A stretch of 64,000 bases of DNA from Bacillota bacterium (GCA_023424965.1 JAFADI010000062.1:1-64000); one strand, 5' to 3'. Shown: positions 50,991 through 60,565, numbered from the stretch's first letter. Translations and numbers: made by a program. The notes: a model not told the origin generated them from the letters alone.

Positions 50991-52073
50991 TTGAGAGTTG
51001 CAATCATTGGCGGCGGGCTTTCAGGCATTGTATGTGCGATACAATTGCAAAGAGCGGGAATAACCGCCCACCTCTTTGAACGAAATAGCGATCTGGCAGA
51101 GCCATACAGGCATGTGGGTGCGGCTCTGGAAATTGTGCTGAGGCCCATTAAAGACCCATTACGGTATTTGAATTATCATTACAATATAAACTTAAAACCC
51201 TCGGCGATAGTTAAAAAAGTTGTCCACAATAGTCCCTCCGCAAGCACCACCATCACCGGCAATCTGGGATATTTCCTGCACCGCGGCGCCGGATCCGATA
51301 CCATCGACAACCTGCTGGCCAAGGATTTGCAATGCAAGATTTTTTTAAATACCGAGGCCGATTACAAAGATTTAAAAAAAGATTACGATTATGTGGTGGT
51401 GGCCAGCGGCTGCCCTTCCGAAGCGAAAGAACTGGGCATATGGCAGGATAATATCCATATGAGTGTAAAAGGTGCCGTTGTCAGCGGGACTTTTGACACC
51501 GACACCTTTATTGTCTGGATTAATAAAGATTATTGCAAATCCGGCTATGCCTATTTAGCCCCTTTTAATGACAGGGAAGCCAGTATTGCACTGGCTGTCG
51601 ACGGAATCGGACCGGAAGCGGTCGATGTATACTGGGATACATTTACAAAAACGGAGAGCATCAATTACAAAATATTGGAGACCTTTAAACGGGTTCATTA
51701 CTCGGGCTTTGTATCCCCCCACCGGGTTGACAACCTGTTTTTTATCGGCAACGCCGGTGGGTGTCTGGACCCTTTGCTGGGCTTCGGTGTTTTCCCCTCT
51801 ATCGTCACCGCCAGCGAGGCCGCAAAATCCGTCGCTTATGGAACGGATTACGAAGCGGCGATCAAAGATGTGGTGGATATAAATAGGAAGCTGCTGGAAT
51901 TCAGAAAGGTCTTTAACATACTTGACAACAAAGCCTATGACCTGCTGATCCGGTCCCTCGGTTTGCCGGGGGTCAATTCCCTGGTCTATCAATGGAATAA
52001 GCTCAATGTGCTTAAGCTGGGTTATTCCGCTTTGAAGCCGTTGAATGCGCTGGCAGGTTTGAAGAAAAAATAG
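50991..52073 (+). CDS. FAD-dependent oxidoreductase (geranylgeranyl-reductase-like)
   Basis: This 360-residue flavoprotein has an N-terminal FAD site MRVAIIGGGLSGIVCAIQL (GxGxxG) and the second FAD motif in NLFFIGNAGGCLDPLLGFG. Its layout (DYDYVVVASG, then VSPHRVDNLFFIGNAG) resembles the geranylgeranyl reductase / PHBH-fold group. It starts at TTG 50991, with AAAGGAG 10 bases upstream. It is the only plus-strand gene amid the two ABC exporter operons. Substrate unknown; a lipid or quinone is possible. Confidence 0.8.
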   Translation: MRVAIIGGGLSGIVCAIQLQRAGITAHLFERNSDLAEPYRHVGAALEIVLRPIKDPLRYLNYHYNINLKPSAIVKKVVHNSPSASTTITGNLGYFLHRGAGSDTIDNLLAKDLQCKIFLNTEADYKDLKKDYDYVVVASGCPSEAKELGIWQDNIHMSVKGAVVSGTFDTDTFIVWINKDYCKSGYAYLAPFNDREASIALAVDGIGPEAVDVYWDTFTKTESINYKILETFKRVHYSGFVSPHRVDNLFFIGNAGGCLDPLLGFGVFPSIVTASEAAKSVAYGTDYEAAIKDVVDINRKLLEFRKVFNILDNKAYDLLIRSLGLPGVNSLVYQWNKLNVLKLGYSALKPLNALAGLKKK

Positions 52074-52084
52074 GGCACGTTGCC

Positions 52085-53332
52085 TCACTGTTCTGCGGAA
52101 TTCTCCGGTTTTATCCGCGTACCTTCCTTGATATTTATATCAGGGGTGGCCAGCACCCGCTCCCCTTCCTTCAAACCGTCAATAATCTCCGCATACTCTC
52201 CGTCCTGTATCCCCTTTTGTACGGTTTTTAAAAGGGCCTTCCCATCAGACACGGTAAACACACAGTCTTTCCCCTTGTAATCAAATACCGAGCTTGCGGG
52301 CACCAATACCGCGCCGTCCTTTCTCTCGGTGATTACTCTTACATCCACCTCATAGCCGGGACGCAGCCGTTCTGATTGGCCTGCCGGCTCAATGGTAACG
52401 GCGACCCTTTTCTGGTTGACCCCCAGTGACGAAGTAACAGCCACGGCGCTTGGCGCTATTTTTACAACTTTTCCTCCAATGGTATGCTTTTGATCGGATC
52501 TTTCCGTTATTTCAACCCCATCCCCCAGCTTGACATTGGAAACCTCGTCAGCCAGAACATCCGCCTCGATCTCCAGCCTGCTCACATCGCCTATAACAAA
52601 GGCGACCGTACCGGGTGTCCCTACCGTATTTACCTCTGCGTATCTTTCCAGAACCACGCCGTCGATGGGGGAAACCACTTCCTGCTTTTCCAGGCTGTGC
52701 AGGATGCTTTCCCTGCTGAGTACGACCTGCTCCAGCTGTGCCTTGTAGACTGCCGTTACGCTGTCGGGAGTGTTTGCCTGTATCTGCTGCAAATCCAGTT
52801 GGGCAGTCTTCATCAGGGCCTCTGCGCTTCCCAGGGCTTCCTCTTTTTGTTTCAGCTCCGCATTGCTTGCCGCCCCTGCCTCAGCCAGACTCTTAACCTT
52901 GCCGAAATCCTCCAGAGCCACCGCATATGCGTCCTTTGACCGGGCAACTGCAATTCTCGCCTTTTCCACACTGCTTGCATAATTCTTGATATCACTGCCC
53001 TCAAAGCTTGCCTTGATCTCCTTTATTTTTTCGTCCAGATTCTTCAACTGTATTTCAAGCTGGCTCTTCTCCATGGAAAGCAGCAGCTCACCCTTTTTCA
53101 CCTGTTGTCCCACCTCGGCGGCTACATTTTGTATCAGGCCGCTGCCCTCGATGCTCACGCTTTTCAGTTCCGTGCATTTGACAGTGCCCATATCCTCCAC
53201 GTACTTCTTTATCTCTCCCCGTTTCACCTCCGTTACAGACGCTTCCGTCCCCTGTTTTGCAAACACCATAAACGCCAGGAAGGCGATGAATACTATCCCG
53301 GCCGCCAAAACCCACAGTTTTTTCTTTTTCAT
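52085..53332 (-). CDS. HlyD-type efflux adaptor
   Basis: This 415-residue membrane fusion protein has an N-terminal helix (LWVLAAGIVFIAFLAFMVF), then GTEASVTEVKRGEIKKY, a coiled coil (residues about 75-190), and the lipoyl return strand VVSPIDGVVLERYAEVN. ATG 53332 follows GGAGGTC. It ends the TetR-linked operon ATPase, permease, adaptor. Distinct in sequence from the adaptor at 47955-49214. Confidence 0.92.
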   Translation of the reverse strand: MKKKKLWVLAAGIVFIAFLAFMVFAKQGTEASVTEVKRGEIKKYVEDMGTVKCTELKSVSIEGSGLIQNVAAEVGQQVKKGELLLSMEKSQLEIQLKNLDEKIKEIKASFEGSDIKNYASSVEKARIAVARSKDAYAVALEDFGKVKSLAEAGAASNAELKQKEEALGSAEALMKTAQLDLQQIQANTPDSVTAVYKAQLEQVVLSRESILHSLEKQEVVSPIDGVVLERYAEVNTVGTPGTVAFVIGDVSRLEIEADVLADEVSNVKLGDGVEITERSDQKHTIGGKVVKIAPSAVAVTSSLGVNQKRVAVTIEPAGQSERLRPGYEVDVRVITERKDGAVLVPASSVFDYKGKDCVFTVSDGKALLKTVQKGIQDGEYAEIIDGLKEGERVLATPDINIKEGTRIKPENSAEQ

Positions 53333-53356
53333 CGGTTTGACCTCCTTTACATTGCA

Positions 53357-55735
53357 TTATTCTGCGCTTTTCAGCGACTCAACCATGTTAATGGACAGGA
53401 TTTTCCTCGTAAGCAGCAAATTTGCCGTTATGGTAAAAACAATGATCATCAATACGGTAATAACATAGCTTGAAGGGTTCAGCACCAGGGGCAGATACAT
53501 GTTATCGGTGGCCTGCATTTTTATTACAAGCCCGGCAAAAAATCTTCCCGGAGGGATGCCCACCAATGCCCCAAAGATGCTTAAAAAGAAGTTCTCATTG
53601 AATACCAGGCTTTTAAGCTCACGTGAAGTGAACCCCAGCACTGACAGGGTAGCAATCTCTCTTTTGCGTTCGAAAATATTGATATTGGTTATGTTGTAAA
53701 TGACTGCGAAGGCCAGAATACCCGCTCCCAGTATCATGAAGGCAATGATGCCGTTCAAGGATTCAAGCATCTTTTCCGTATTGGCGATGATCTCCGCCTT
53801 TGATTGAATGGTGCTGATGGCCAGGATGTCTTTCAAGCTTTCCATTACCTGCTTCTCATATCCGGAATCCGCCAGTCGGATATAGGCCGCATTGGACACA
53901 ACTCCCTCCTTCAGCAGCTCGTTGAGGTAATCGGTGCTGCAGATTGCACTTTGCCCGATAAATTGCGAAGTAGCACCTTTGATGTTCACCTCTTTCTTAT
54001 CTTTATCCTCATTCTTTCCGGGATAGAAGGACTTGAGATACACCGTGTCTCCCGGCTTAAGGCCCAAGGTATCCATCAGGCGCACGGGGAGCAGTATCCC
54101 GTCCTGCGGCGGCTTCGCCGGATTGCCTGAACTGTCGTAAACCCCATATAGCTTTGAGCCGGCGCTAAGGGCGATAAGTCCTATGTCCTTTTTCCTCCAC
54201 CCGCTGGTCAGCTCCATTCCGCTCTCCAGGATCGGCTCTACCGTCTGGATATGATCGATGCTCCTTATGTAATCGAGCTCATCGGTATTCATCATCCTGG
54301 TGAGATTGATTTTTATATCAAATCTCTGTATTTTATGAAATTGCTCCTCCATCAGAAAATCCATAGAATTTTGAAACCCCAGCGCAATCAAAAGCAACAC
54401 CGTTGAAAAGATGATTCCGATGGAAGCCATTGCAGAACGCTTTTTATACCGGAAAAGATTTCTCAGTATGATTTTCCAGCTGAAGTTGATATTTCCCCAC
54501 AACAGCCGGAGGCCCTCAAGAACCAGCTTTTTCCCGGAGGCCGGGGGCCTGGGCCTCATAGCTTCAGCAGGTACCACACTGAGTTCCTTCCTGCAGGCAT
54601 TGTAGCCTGCGGCAATGCAGAAGGCCAGGGCCAGAAGGGCTGCAGGGAGAACAGTCCTCAAATGAACGGCAGTCTCCACGACAGGTAAATTATATAACGA
54701 GTTAAATAAATTCAGTAGGCCTTTTCCTACCAGCAGCACTCCCACCAATGCCCCGATCATACTCCCCAGTATTCCCACCAGCAAAGGATAGGTCTGATAG
54801 TGGAGCATAATTTCCGTATTGCCGTAGCCCAAAGCTTTCAGCACACCCATCAGCATCCGCTGGTTTTCTATCATCCGGGTCATGGTGATATAAATGATCA
54901 CCGCTGATGCGATGAAAAAAAGCATAGGGAAAATGGCAGCCACTGATTTAAAAGAGCTTATATCCGTATTGAGCATATTGTAGCTGAGCTGGTCCTTTTT
55001 TTCCACAATGCCGGCAAGCCCGTACTGATTCAATATCCTTTCCATTTCAGACTTGACCTTCTTGATATCGGCCTGCTGTGTGAGCAGTACGCTTATATCA
55101 TTGATCGACCCTTTAAAATCCAGGATGGACTGCAAATACGATTTTTTCACGTAAACCACGCCGAATCTTTCGGGGTCGGGTATCAATTCGCTGGCTTCAC
55201 GGACCTCATAGGTATATTCGGGGCTTTTTGCCGTCCCTACAACCTTCAGCTTCACCCTGTCCCCGTTTACAATAGGTTCTATCGTCTGCCCCATTGTCAG
55301 CCCGTGAGCTTTGAAAAAGTTCTCGGATACGATACATTGATTTCCTGCATCACTGGAAAAATAGCTGCCGGACCTCAATTGAATGTCATTGACGATATCC
55401 TCTTTTTCGTCCGGAAGGGAAATAAGCCTGACCATGGCTTCCCGTTTCTCCATGCTGATCCTCACATCCTGTACCACTCTTCCCGTAACCATTTTGACCC
55501 CGGGGATTGCACCGATCCTCTTGACTATTCCTTCCGGGGCCCGGTACATAGAGCCCCACAGATCGCCCATACGGTATTCCCTGAAGTAGCTTTCCGCTGC
55601 CCATGAAAGGCTTTCCAGGGCAGAATGCAGGCCTGTATAAAACATTACCCCGATGATGACAACAACCAGAACGGAGATGAACTGTCCCTTGGATTCTCCC
55701 AGGTCCCTGTAAAACTTCTTTAAAAAAATCCACAT
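53357..55735 (-). CDS. FtsX-family ABC permease (large, two FtsX modules)
   Basis: The 792-residue permease has two FtsX modules: helices near residues 20-40, 250-370, 430 and 670-780, with large extracytoplasmic domains between (residues about 45-245 and 455-660). RNLFRYKKRSAMASIGIIF is a typical second-module start. The ATG at 55735 overlaps the ATPase stop as TAATG, so translation is coupled; GTG 55741 is an alternative. It probably pumps out a peptide or antimicrobial under TetR control. Confidence 0.93.
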   Translation of the reverse strand: MWIFLKKFYRDLGESKGQFISVLVVVIIGVMFYTGLHSALESLSWAAESYFREYRMGDLWGSMYRAPEGIVKRIGAIPGVKMVTGRVVQDVRISMEKREAMVRLISLPDEKEDIVNDIQLRSGSYFSSDAGNQCIVSENFFKAHGLTMGQTIEPIVNGDRVKLKVVGTAKSPEYTYEVREASELIPDPERFGVVYVKKSYLQSILDFKGSINDISVLLTQQADIKKVKSEMERILNQYGLAGIVEKKDQLSYNMLNTDISSFKSVAAIFPMLFFIASAVIIYITMTRMIENQRMLMGVLKALGYGNTEIMLHYQTYPLLVGILGSMIGALVGVLLVGKGLLNLFNSLYNLPVVETAVHLRTVLPAALLALAFCIAAGYNACRKELSVVPAEAMRPRPPASGKKLVLEGLRLLWGNINFSWKIILRNLFRYKKRSAMASIGIIFSTVLLLIALGFQNSMDFLMEEQFHKIQRFDIKINLTRMMNTDELDYIRSIDHIQTVEPILESGMELTSGWRKKDIGLIALSAGSKLYGVYDSSGNPAKPPQDGILLPVRLMDTLGLKPGDTVYLKSFYPGKNEDKDKKEVNIKGATSQFIGQSAICSTDYLNELLKEGVVSNAAYIRLADSGYEKQVMESLKDILAISTIQSKAEIIANTEKMLESLNGIIAFMILGAGILAFAVIYNITNINIFERKREIATLSVLGFTSRELKSLVFNENFFLSIFGALVGIPPGRFFAGLVIKMQATDNMYLPLVLNPSSYVITVLMIIVFTITANLLLTRKILSINMVESLKSAE

Positions 55736-56439
55736 TACCACTCAATCCTTTCTATGGGCAGCGGGTCATCATTCAATTCCACCGACTCTACTTTGCCGTT
55801 CTTGACCCTGACTACCTTATCCGCCATTTGTGCAATGGGACTGTTATGGGTTATGATCATCACCGTCTTTTCAAAATCGCGGTTTACGTCACGAAGCAGC
55901 TTCAGGATGGTTTTGCCGGTTATATAGTCCAGCGCGCCGGTGGGCTCGTCACATAAAAGCAGTGTGGGATTTTTTGCAACAGCTCTGGCGATGGACACTC
56001 TCTGCTGCTCACCGCCTGAAAGCTGTGCGGGAAAATTGGACATTCTTTCACCCAGGCCCACATTCTTAAGCACCGAAACCGGGTCCAGGGGATTCTCACA
56101 TATTTGAGCTGCAATCTCCACATTCTCAAGGGCCGTCAAATTCGGCATAAGATTATAGAACTGGAACACAAAACCGATATGCTTTCTTCTGTACATCGTC
56201 AATTCATGGGGATTAAACCTGGCGATGTCCTTCCCCTCTACCCAGACCTCTCCGGAGGTTGGAAAGTCCATGCCTCCCAGAATATTCAAAACCGTACTTT
56301 TCCCCGCCCCGCTGGGTCCGAGAACCACCACCAGCTCTCCTGGGCCAACCTCAAAGGATATGCCGTCGGCGGCACGTATTCTTATCTCACCCATGACATA
56401 CTCTTTTACCACATCTTTTACCGTAATAATCGGTTCCAT
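55735..56439 (-). CDS. ABC transporter ATPase (MacB/LolD class)
   Basis: The 234-residue ATPase has Walker A LGPSGAGKSTVLNILGG, signature QLSGGEQQRVSIARAV, Walker B LLLCDEPTGALD and ITHNSP. It energises the large FtsX permease encoded directly downstream. ATG 56439 follows GGGGGG. It is encoded behind a TetR-type operator (56522-56541). Confidence 0.96.
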   Translation of the reverse strand: MEPIITVKDVVKEYVMGEIRIRAADGISFEVGPGELVVVLGPSGAGKSTVLNILGGMDFPTSGEVWVEGKDIARFNPHELTMYRRKHIGFVFQFYNLMPNLTALENVEIAAQICENPLDPVSVLKNVGLGERMSNFPAQLSGGEQQRVSIARAVAKNPTLLLCDEPTGALDYITGKTILKLLRDVNRDFEKTVMIITHNSPIAQMADKVVRVKNGKVESVELNDDPLPIERIEW

Positions 56440-56521
56440 CCGGTTTCCCCCCTTTATATACTCAAATGACCGTCGGATCCTTCGTTCTATCTCTTTCGCC
56501 TCATTTTACGATTCAATTTAT

Positions 56522-56541
56522 TTAACTAACCGTTTGGTTAA
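56522..56541. promoter_or_regulatory. Putative TetR operator before the ABC operon
   Basis: TTAACTAACCGTTTGGTTAA is a 20-base imperfect palindrome about 85 bases before the ATPase start. It matches 17 of 20 bases with the site before tetR (57345-57364). Confidence 0.7.
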
Positions 56542-56558
56542 TAAAAACTATAAATAAA

Positions 56559-56599
56559 GATTTCAAACCCTCTGTTTTTTAACATTCGGGTCTGAAATC
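56559..56599 (-). terminator. tetR terminator
   Basis: GATTTCAGACCC pairs with GGGTTTGAAATC on the minus strand, with TTTATTT following. It separates tetR from the ABC operon, which then needs its own promoter next to the operator. Confidence 0.7.
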
Positions 56600-56605
56600 A
56601 TTCAC

Positions 56606-57328
56606 TTACCATTCCATCGCTTTATGCAACAGCAATATATCCTTTCCTGAGACTAAAGGAAAAGTAGCCACCCTGACTGAACGCAGAAAAGAACTGCGAA
56701 TCTCCTGGCCGCTTAAGGAACTACTCTTTTGGTAATCCTCAAAATAAGCGGCAAAATTGATATACGGCATAAAGGAAAAGAAAAACTTGTATACTACCAT
56801 ATCATCCGGAAAGTTAAAATCGCTGTCTGCATCCCGGATCATTTTGAAAACCAGATTTTCATCTTTTTCCTTTACTAAATCCGTAAAACGGAATAGGGCA
56901 TCGTGGTGCTTGCCGTTCTTGAGAGACTCCAGCAAAAGGATACGGATAATATCTCTGCGCTCCAGCACATAATCGACTAACTTCTCAAAATAAATGTCCG
57001 CCTGCTGCAGAAAAAACTCAAAAGCTTCCTCGTCCATAAAATGAAAACGGTTTTTCTCAATATCCAGGCGGCCGTCTTTAATCATCTGCACGATATTCTC
57101 ATGAATAAAATCTATGGCGATGGAGGTCACACTATTAAAAAGGGAATCCAGCAAGTAATCCAGTATTTCTTCCTTACTCTTAAAATAATAATATATGAGA
57201 GCTTTGTTGACCTTTGCCGCCTCTGCGATCTCATTGACCCTCGTCGCATCAAAACCTTTTTCTGAAAACAGCTTTACCGAAGCATTGAGGATTCTTTCCC
57301 TGGATTCGTTATTTTCTATCTGCTCCAT
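56606..57328 (-). CDS. TetR-family transcriptional regulator
   Basis: This 240-residue repressor has an N-terminal helix-turn-helix (RERILNASVKLFSEKGFDAT, then EIAEAAKVNKALIYYYFKSK, each 20 residues) and a variable ligand-binding C-terminal domain. ATG 57328 follows AGGAG. Matching palindromes in its own promoter and in front of the next ABC operon suggest autoregulation and repression of that exporter, released by the exported compound. Confidence 0.93.
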   Translation of the reverse strand: MEQIENNESRERILNASVKLFSEKGFDATRVNEIAEAAKVNKALIYYYFKSKEEILDYLLDSLFNSVTSIAIDFIHENIVQMIKDGRLDIEKNRFHFMDEEAFEFFLQQADIYFEKLVDYVLERRDIIRILLLESLKNGKHHDALFRFTDLVKEKDENLVFKMIRDADSDFNFPDDMVVYKFFFSFMPYINFAAYFEDYQKSSSLSGQEIRSSFLRSVRVATFPLVSGKDILLLHKAMEW

Positions 57329-57344
57329 ATCGTTTATTCTCCTA

Positions 57345-57364
57345 TTAACTAACTGGTTGGTTAG
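57345..57364. promoter_or_regulatory. Putative TetR operator before tetR
   Basis: TTAACTAACTGGTTGGTTAG lies between the -10 element and the ribosome binding site of tetR, and closely matches the operator at 56522-56541. Confidence 0.7.
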
Positions 57365-57369
57365 ATTTT

Positions 57370-57397
57370 ATTATACCATTTTTTCCCTCGCTGTCAA
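57370..57397 (-). promoter_or_regulatory. tetR promoter
   Basis: A perfect TTGACA (57397-57392), 16-base spacer and perfect TATAAT (57375-57370) on the minus strand, with the operator immediately downstream. Confidence 0.8.
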
Positions 57398-57404
57398 GTG
57401 GCCT

Positions 57405-57920
57405 TTAAAACCTTTTCTCCAAAAGTGCCATAATCAGAGCATATATCAACCAGATGAGTCCCGGCACAAATACTAAAATTATTATCCATGCGCGGAACTG
57501 TCTTTTCTTTTGATACACTTGCTCCATATCCTTTAAATCCGTGTCTTCCATAGCATCAGAGCGTTCATGTTCTTCATCCTCTTCGGGTTCACCCTCTGTT
57601 GATATAATTTCCTTTGCTTTCTCCAGCAACTTCGTAGGTACGTACAAGTCCACGCCATAGGATGTGATTCCCATATAAATACTGAGGTATCCGCCTGTCT
57701 CTTTATACTTCTTCAAAACAGGTATTCTGCCGGCATTCAACTTCGCTTCCAGCATATCGGCGTGAATGTTATCACCCACTTCTATCAAAAATGACTCCGT
57801 GTCCAACTCAACCGGTTCTTCCTCTTCAATTTCCAGCTCTTCAACCAGTTCCGTCTTGCAATCGTTGCAAATTTTGAAACCGCCTCTGTACTCTATGTGG
57901 CATTTAGGGCACCAGGGCAT
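57405..57920 (-). CDS. Zinc-ribbon, DUF2007-like membrane protein
   Basis: This 171-residue protein begins MPWCPKCHIEYRGGFKICNDCK, whose two CxxC pairs form a zinc ribbon (quoted in part below 20: PWCPKC, ICNDCK). A DUF2007-like domain (HADMLEAKLNAGRIPVL, SYGVDLYVPTKLLEKA), an acidic stretch and one C-terminal helix (WIIILVFVPGLIWLIYALIM) follow. ATG 57920 follows AAGGAGGG; the longer frame to 58010 is rejected. The function is unknown. Confidence 0.8.
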   Translation of the reverse strand: MPWCPKCHIEYRGGFKICNDCKTELVEELEIEEEEPVELDTESFLIEVGDNIHADMLEAKLNAGRIPVLKKYKETGGYLSIYMGITSYGVDLYVPTKLLEKAKEIISTEGEPEEDEEHERSDAMEDTDLKDMEQVYQKKRQFRAWIIILVFVPGLIWLIYALIMALLEKRF

Positions 57921-58090
57921 TTGCAATCCCTCCTTGACAATTATTATATGAAATCCAAATGCAGGGATTATAGCACCATTACGAGCTGAGCCTATAGAAC
58001 TATTTTTCATTCCAATTATAACAGTTCATACCAGAATATGCAATATTTAGCCGGTAGGTATTGACATTTTCCGTCAATTATTCAATTTGA

Positions 58091-58109
58091 AGGGGGGATA
58101 CTCCCCCCT
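58091..58109. repeat. Short GC hairpin
   Basis: AGGGGGG-atact-CCCCCCT lies between the zinc-ribbon gene and the isomerase-like gene. It is terminator-like but lacks a T-run. Confidence 0.4.
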
Positions 58110-58199
58110 ATCAATATAAGCTGATACCCTCCGCTCCTTCAATGTGTAAATGGCCAAGTCATAGACCATGCTGAATTTCAACGCCGGATGCGGCCTGGT

Positions 58200-59669
58200 T
58201 TATGCATAGGGATTTTCTTTCGGGTAGAGCATGCCCTTTGGCTGATTAAAGCCGATATCCTCTACTCCCAGGTATTTAAACACTTCAAAAATCAATTTCC
58301 CATAGTGTCCGAAAGCAACCGCACCATGATGAGGATAATTCTTTTCTATCAGGACATGCCGGTAAAACCTGCCCATTTCTTCGATGGCAAAGATACCGAT
58401 ACCGCCAAAGGACCTTGTTCTGACGGGCAGCACTTCCCCCTGGGCCACATAAGCGCGCAATTTGGCATCTGCCGTACTTTGCAGGCGGAAGAACGTAATG
58501 TCTCCGGGAATGATGTCTCCTTCCAATGTGCCCTGTGTTACTTCCTCCGGCAAATTTCTTGCCATGATCATCTGATACTTCATTTCACAGAAAGCCAGTT
58601 TCTTGGTTGCGGTATTGCCGCAGTGGAAGCCCATAAAGGTATCGGTAAAGTTATAGTTGAATTTGCCTTTTATTTCTCCTTCATACATGTCTTTGGGCAC
58701 GGTATTGTTAATATCCAGCAGGGTTACCGCATCCAGGCTTACGCAGGTACCGATAAATTCGCTTAGTGCACCGTAAATATCCACCTCGCAGGATACGGGA
58801 ATTCCCATTGCCGCCAACCGGCTGTTTACGTAACAGGGAACGAATCCGAACTGTGTCTGGAATGCAGGCCAGCATTTGCCCGCGATGGCAACAAACTCTC
58901 TTGACCCCTTATGTGCCTCCACCCAGTCCAGCAATGTAATTTCATATTGTGCCAGCTTGGGAAGGATTTCCGGCTTCATATTTCCTTTTCCCAGTTCCTC
59001 TTCCATACTTTTTACCACTTCGGAAATTCTGGGATCGCCTGCATGTTTGTTGTATGCTTCGAATAAATCCAGTTCCGAATTTTCTTCGATTTCCACCCCC
59101 AGGTTGTAAAGCTGCTTGATGGGCGCATTACAGGCAAGGAAATCCTGGGGCCTCGGACCGAAGCCTATGATCTTTAGATTATGAAGTCCGAGGATGGTTC
59201 TTGCGATAGGGACAAAATCATTGATCATGGCGGCACAGTCGCCGGCATCGCCGACAGGATATTCGGGTATGTATGCTTTAATCTCCCTCAGTTTTAAGTT
59301 ATAGCTGGCATTAAGCATTCCGCAATAGGCATCTCCCCGTCCGCCGATCAGGTTATCTCCCGTCTCTTCTGCCGCCGCAACAAACATGGCAGGACCGCCA
59401 AATTCTTTCGCCAGCAATGTTTCAGCCGTTTCCGGACCGAAATTGCCGAGAAAGACGACCAGCGCATTACATCCGGCCTCCTTCAGCTGGGCCAGAGCTT
59501 TTCTCATATCCACCTCGCTTTCAATGCAAGTTGGACATTCATAAATCTCTCCGTACTTCTCCTGATATTCCTTTACAACGGCTTTTCTTCTTGACTCCGA
59601 CAGCATCATGGGAAAGCAGTCTCTTGATACGGCTGCTATTCCTAATTTCACTTCAGGTACGTTGATCAT
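58200..59669 (-). CDS. L-fucose/L-arabinose isomerase family protein
   Basis: The 489-residue product has the fold and length of the fucose isomerase family. Recognisable are VVFLGNFGPETAE, the metal region VSCEVDIYGALSEF, and the C-terminal HHGAVAFGHYGKLIFEV with His ligands. ATG 59669 follows AAGGGGG. It is monocistronic here with no sugar transporter adjacent, so the substrate is uncertain; it could be a ketol isomerase or a catalytically different relative. Confidence 0.85.
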   Translation of the reverse strand: MINVPEVKLGIAAVSRDCFPMMLSESRRKAVVKEYQEKYGEIYECPTCIESEVDMRKALAQLKEAGCNALVVFLGNFGPETAETLLAKEFGGPAMFVAAAEETGDNLIGGRGDAYCGMLNASYNLKLREIKAYIPEYPVGDAGDCAAMINDFVPIARTILGLHNLKIIGFGPRPQDFLACNAPIKQLYNLGVEIEENSELDLFEAYNKHAGDPRISEVVKSMEEELGKGNMKPEILPKLAQYEITLLDWVEAHKGSREFVAIAGKCWPAFQTQFGFVPCYVNSRLAAMGIPVSCEVDIYGALSEFIGTCVSLDAVTLLDINNTVPKDMYEGEIKGKFNYNFTDTFMGFHCGNTATKKLAFCEMKYQMIMARNLPEEVTQGTLEGDIIPGDITFFRLQSTADAKLRAYVAQGEVLPVRTRSFGGIGIFAIEEMGRFYRHVLIEKNYPHHGAVAFGHYGKLIFEVFKYLGVEDIGFNQPKGMLYPKENPYA

Positions 59670-59814
59670 TTTAAAATCCCCCTTATCCCCACTGTGATGA
59701 TTTGGTTTGTTCACACTCCCATTATAACTCATTTCTTGGTTTTTTGTATTTCAACTTATAATGTAACCTCACCGCAGATTTAAACGAATTCCCTGTGGCA
59801 ATAATTATAAATAC

Positions 59815-59823
59815 TGGTATAAT
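59815..59823 (+). promoter_or_regulatory. Extended -10 promoter of thiT
   Basis: TGGTATAAT about 60 bases before the thiT start. The -35 is poor. No TPP riboswitch is visible between it and the gene. Confidence 0.45.
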
Positions 59824-59882
59824 AAAAAATTGAGACAAGGTATCCATATGACTCGAGACTTCGATCGAAGGGGGAATATTCC

Positions 59883-60521
59883 ATGTTTACCGTACCTATT
59901 TTTGATTACCTGTCCATGCTGCTTACGCCTACGGCGCTGATATCTCTGGGGGCTTTAATCGTTCTGGTCGTAATCCTTGCCGTCATCAGCAGGAAAACAG
60001 CCTATAACACCCGGACCCTTACCTATGCGTCACTCTCCATTGCTCTGGCTTTTATCCTCTGGTATATCAAGATCCTTCAGCTGCCCAATGGAGGGACCAT
60101 CACCGTGGCCAGCATGCTGCCCATCTTTGTATTTTCCTATGTGGCGGGCCCAAGAGCCGGAATGGCCGCAGGTTTTTGCTTCGGCCTCCTGCACTACCTG
60201 CAGGAGCCCTTTTTCGTCAACCCCATCCAGTTCCTGCTGGACTATCCCATTCCCTTTGCTTTGCTGGGACTGGCGGGGGCTTTCAAGGAGAATATCTACC
60301 TGGGAGCCGTGGCCGGCAGCTTTTTGAGGTTTGCGTGCCACTTTCTTTCAGGCGTCTTGTTCTTCGGGCAATTCGCACAGGAGGCAGGCCAAAATGTGTT
60401 CTGGTACTCCATTAGCTACAACGGCTCCTATATGCTGCCGGACATGGTGATCTGCCTGGCCATCCTCGCAATCCCCAATCTAAAATCGGCGATCAACCGG
60501 TTGAAGCTTGCCAGGGCTTAA
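59883..60521 (+). CDS. thiT: Thiamine ECF transporter S-component ThiT
   Basis: The 212-residue membrane protein has about six helices and the ThiT thiamine-site segments: GGTITVASMLPIFVFSYVAG (20 residues), YLQEPFFVNPIQFLLDYP and GSFLRFACHFLSGVLFF. It imports thiamine with a shared EcfAAT module. ATG 59883 follows AAGGGGG. A terminator shared with ribF follows. Confidence 0.93.
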   Translation: MFTVPIFDYLSMLLTPTALISLGALIVLVVILAVISRKTAYNTRTLTYASLSIALAFILWYIKILQLPNGGTITVASMLPIFVFSYVAGPRAGMAAGFCFGLLHYLQEPFFVNPIQFLLDYPIPFALLGLAGAFKENIYLGAVAGSFLRFACHFLSGVLFFGQFAQEAGQNVFWYSISYNGSYMLPDMVICLAILAIPNLKSAINRLKLARA

Positions 60522-60537
60522 AGATGTGATGGGAAAG

Positions 60538-60565
60538 AAAAAAAGTGGCATCCGCCACTTTTTTT
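60538..60565. terminator. Bidirectional terminator thiT/ribF
   Basis: AAAAAGTGGC-atcc-GCCACTTTTT is a perfect stem with T-runs on both strands between two convergent genes. Confidence 0.9.
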
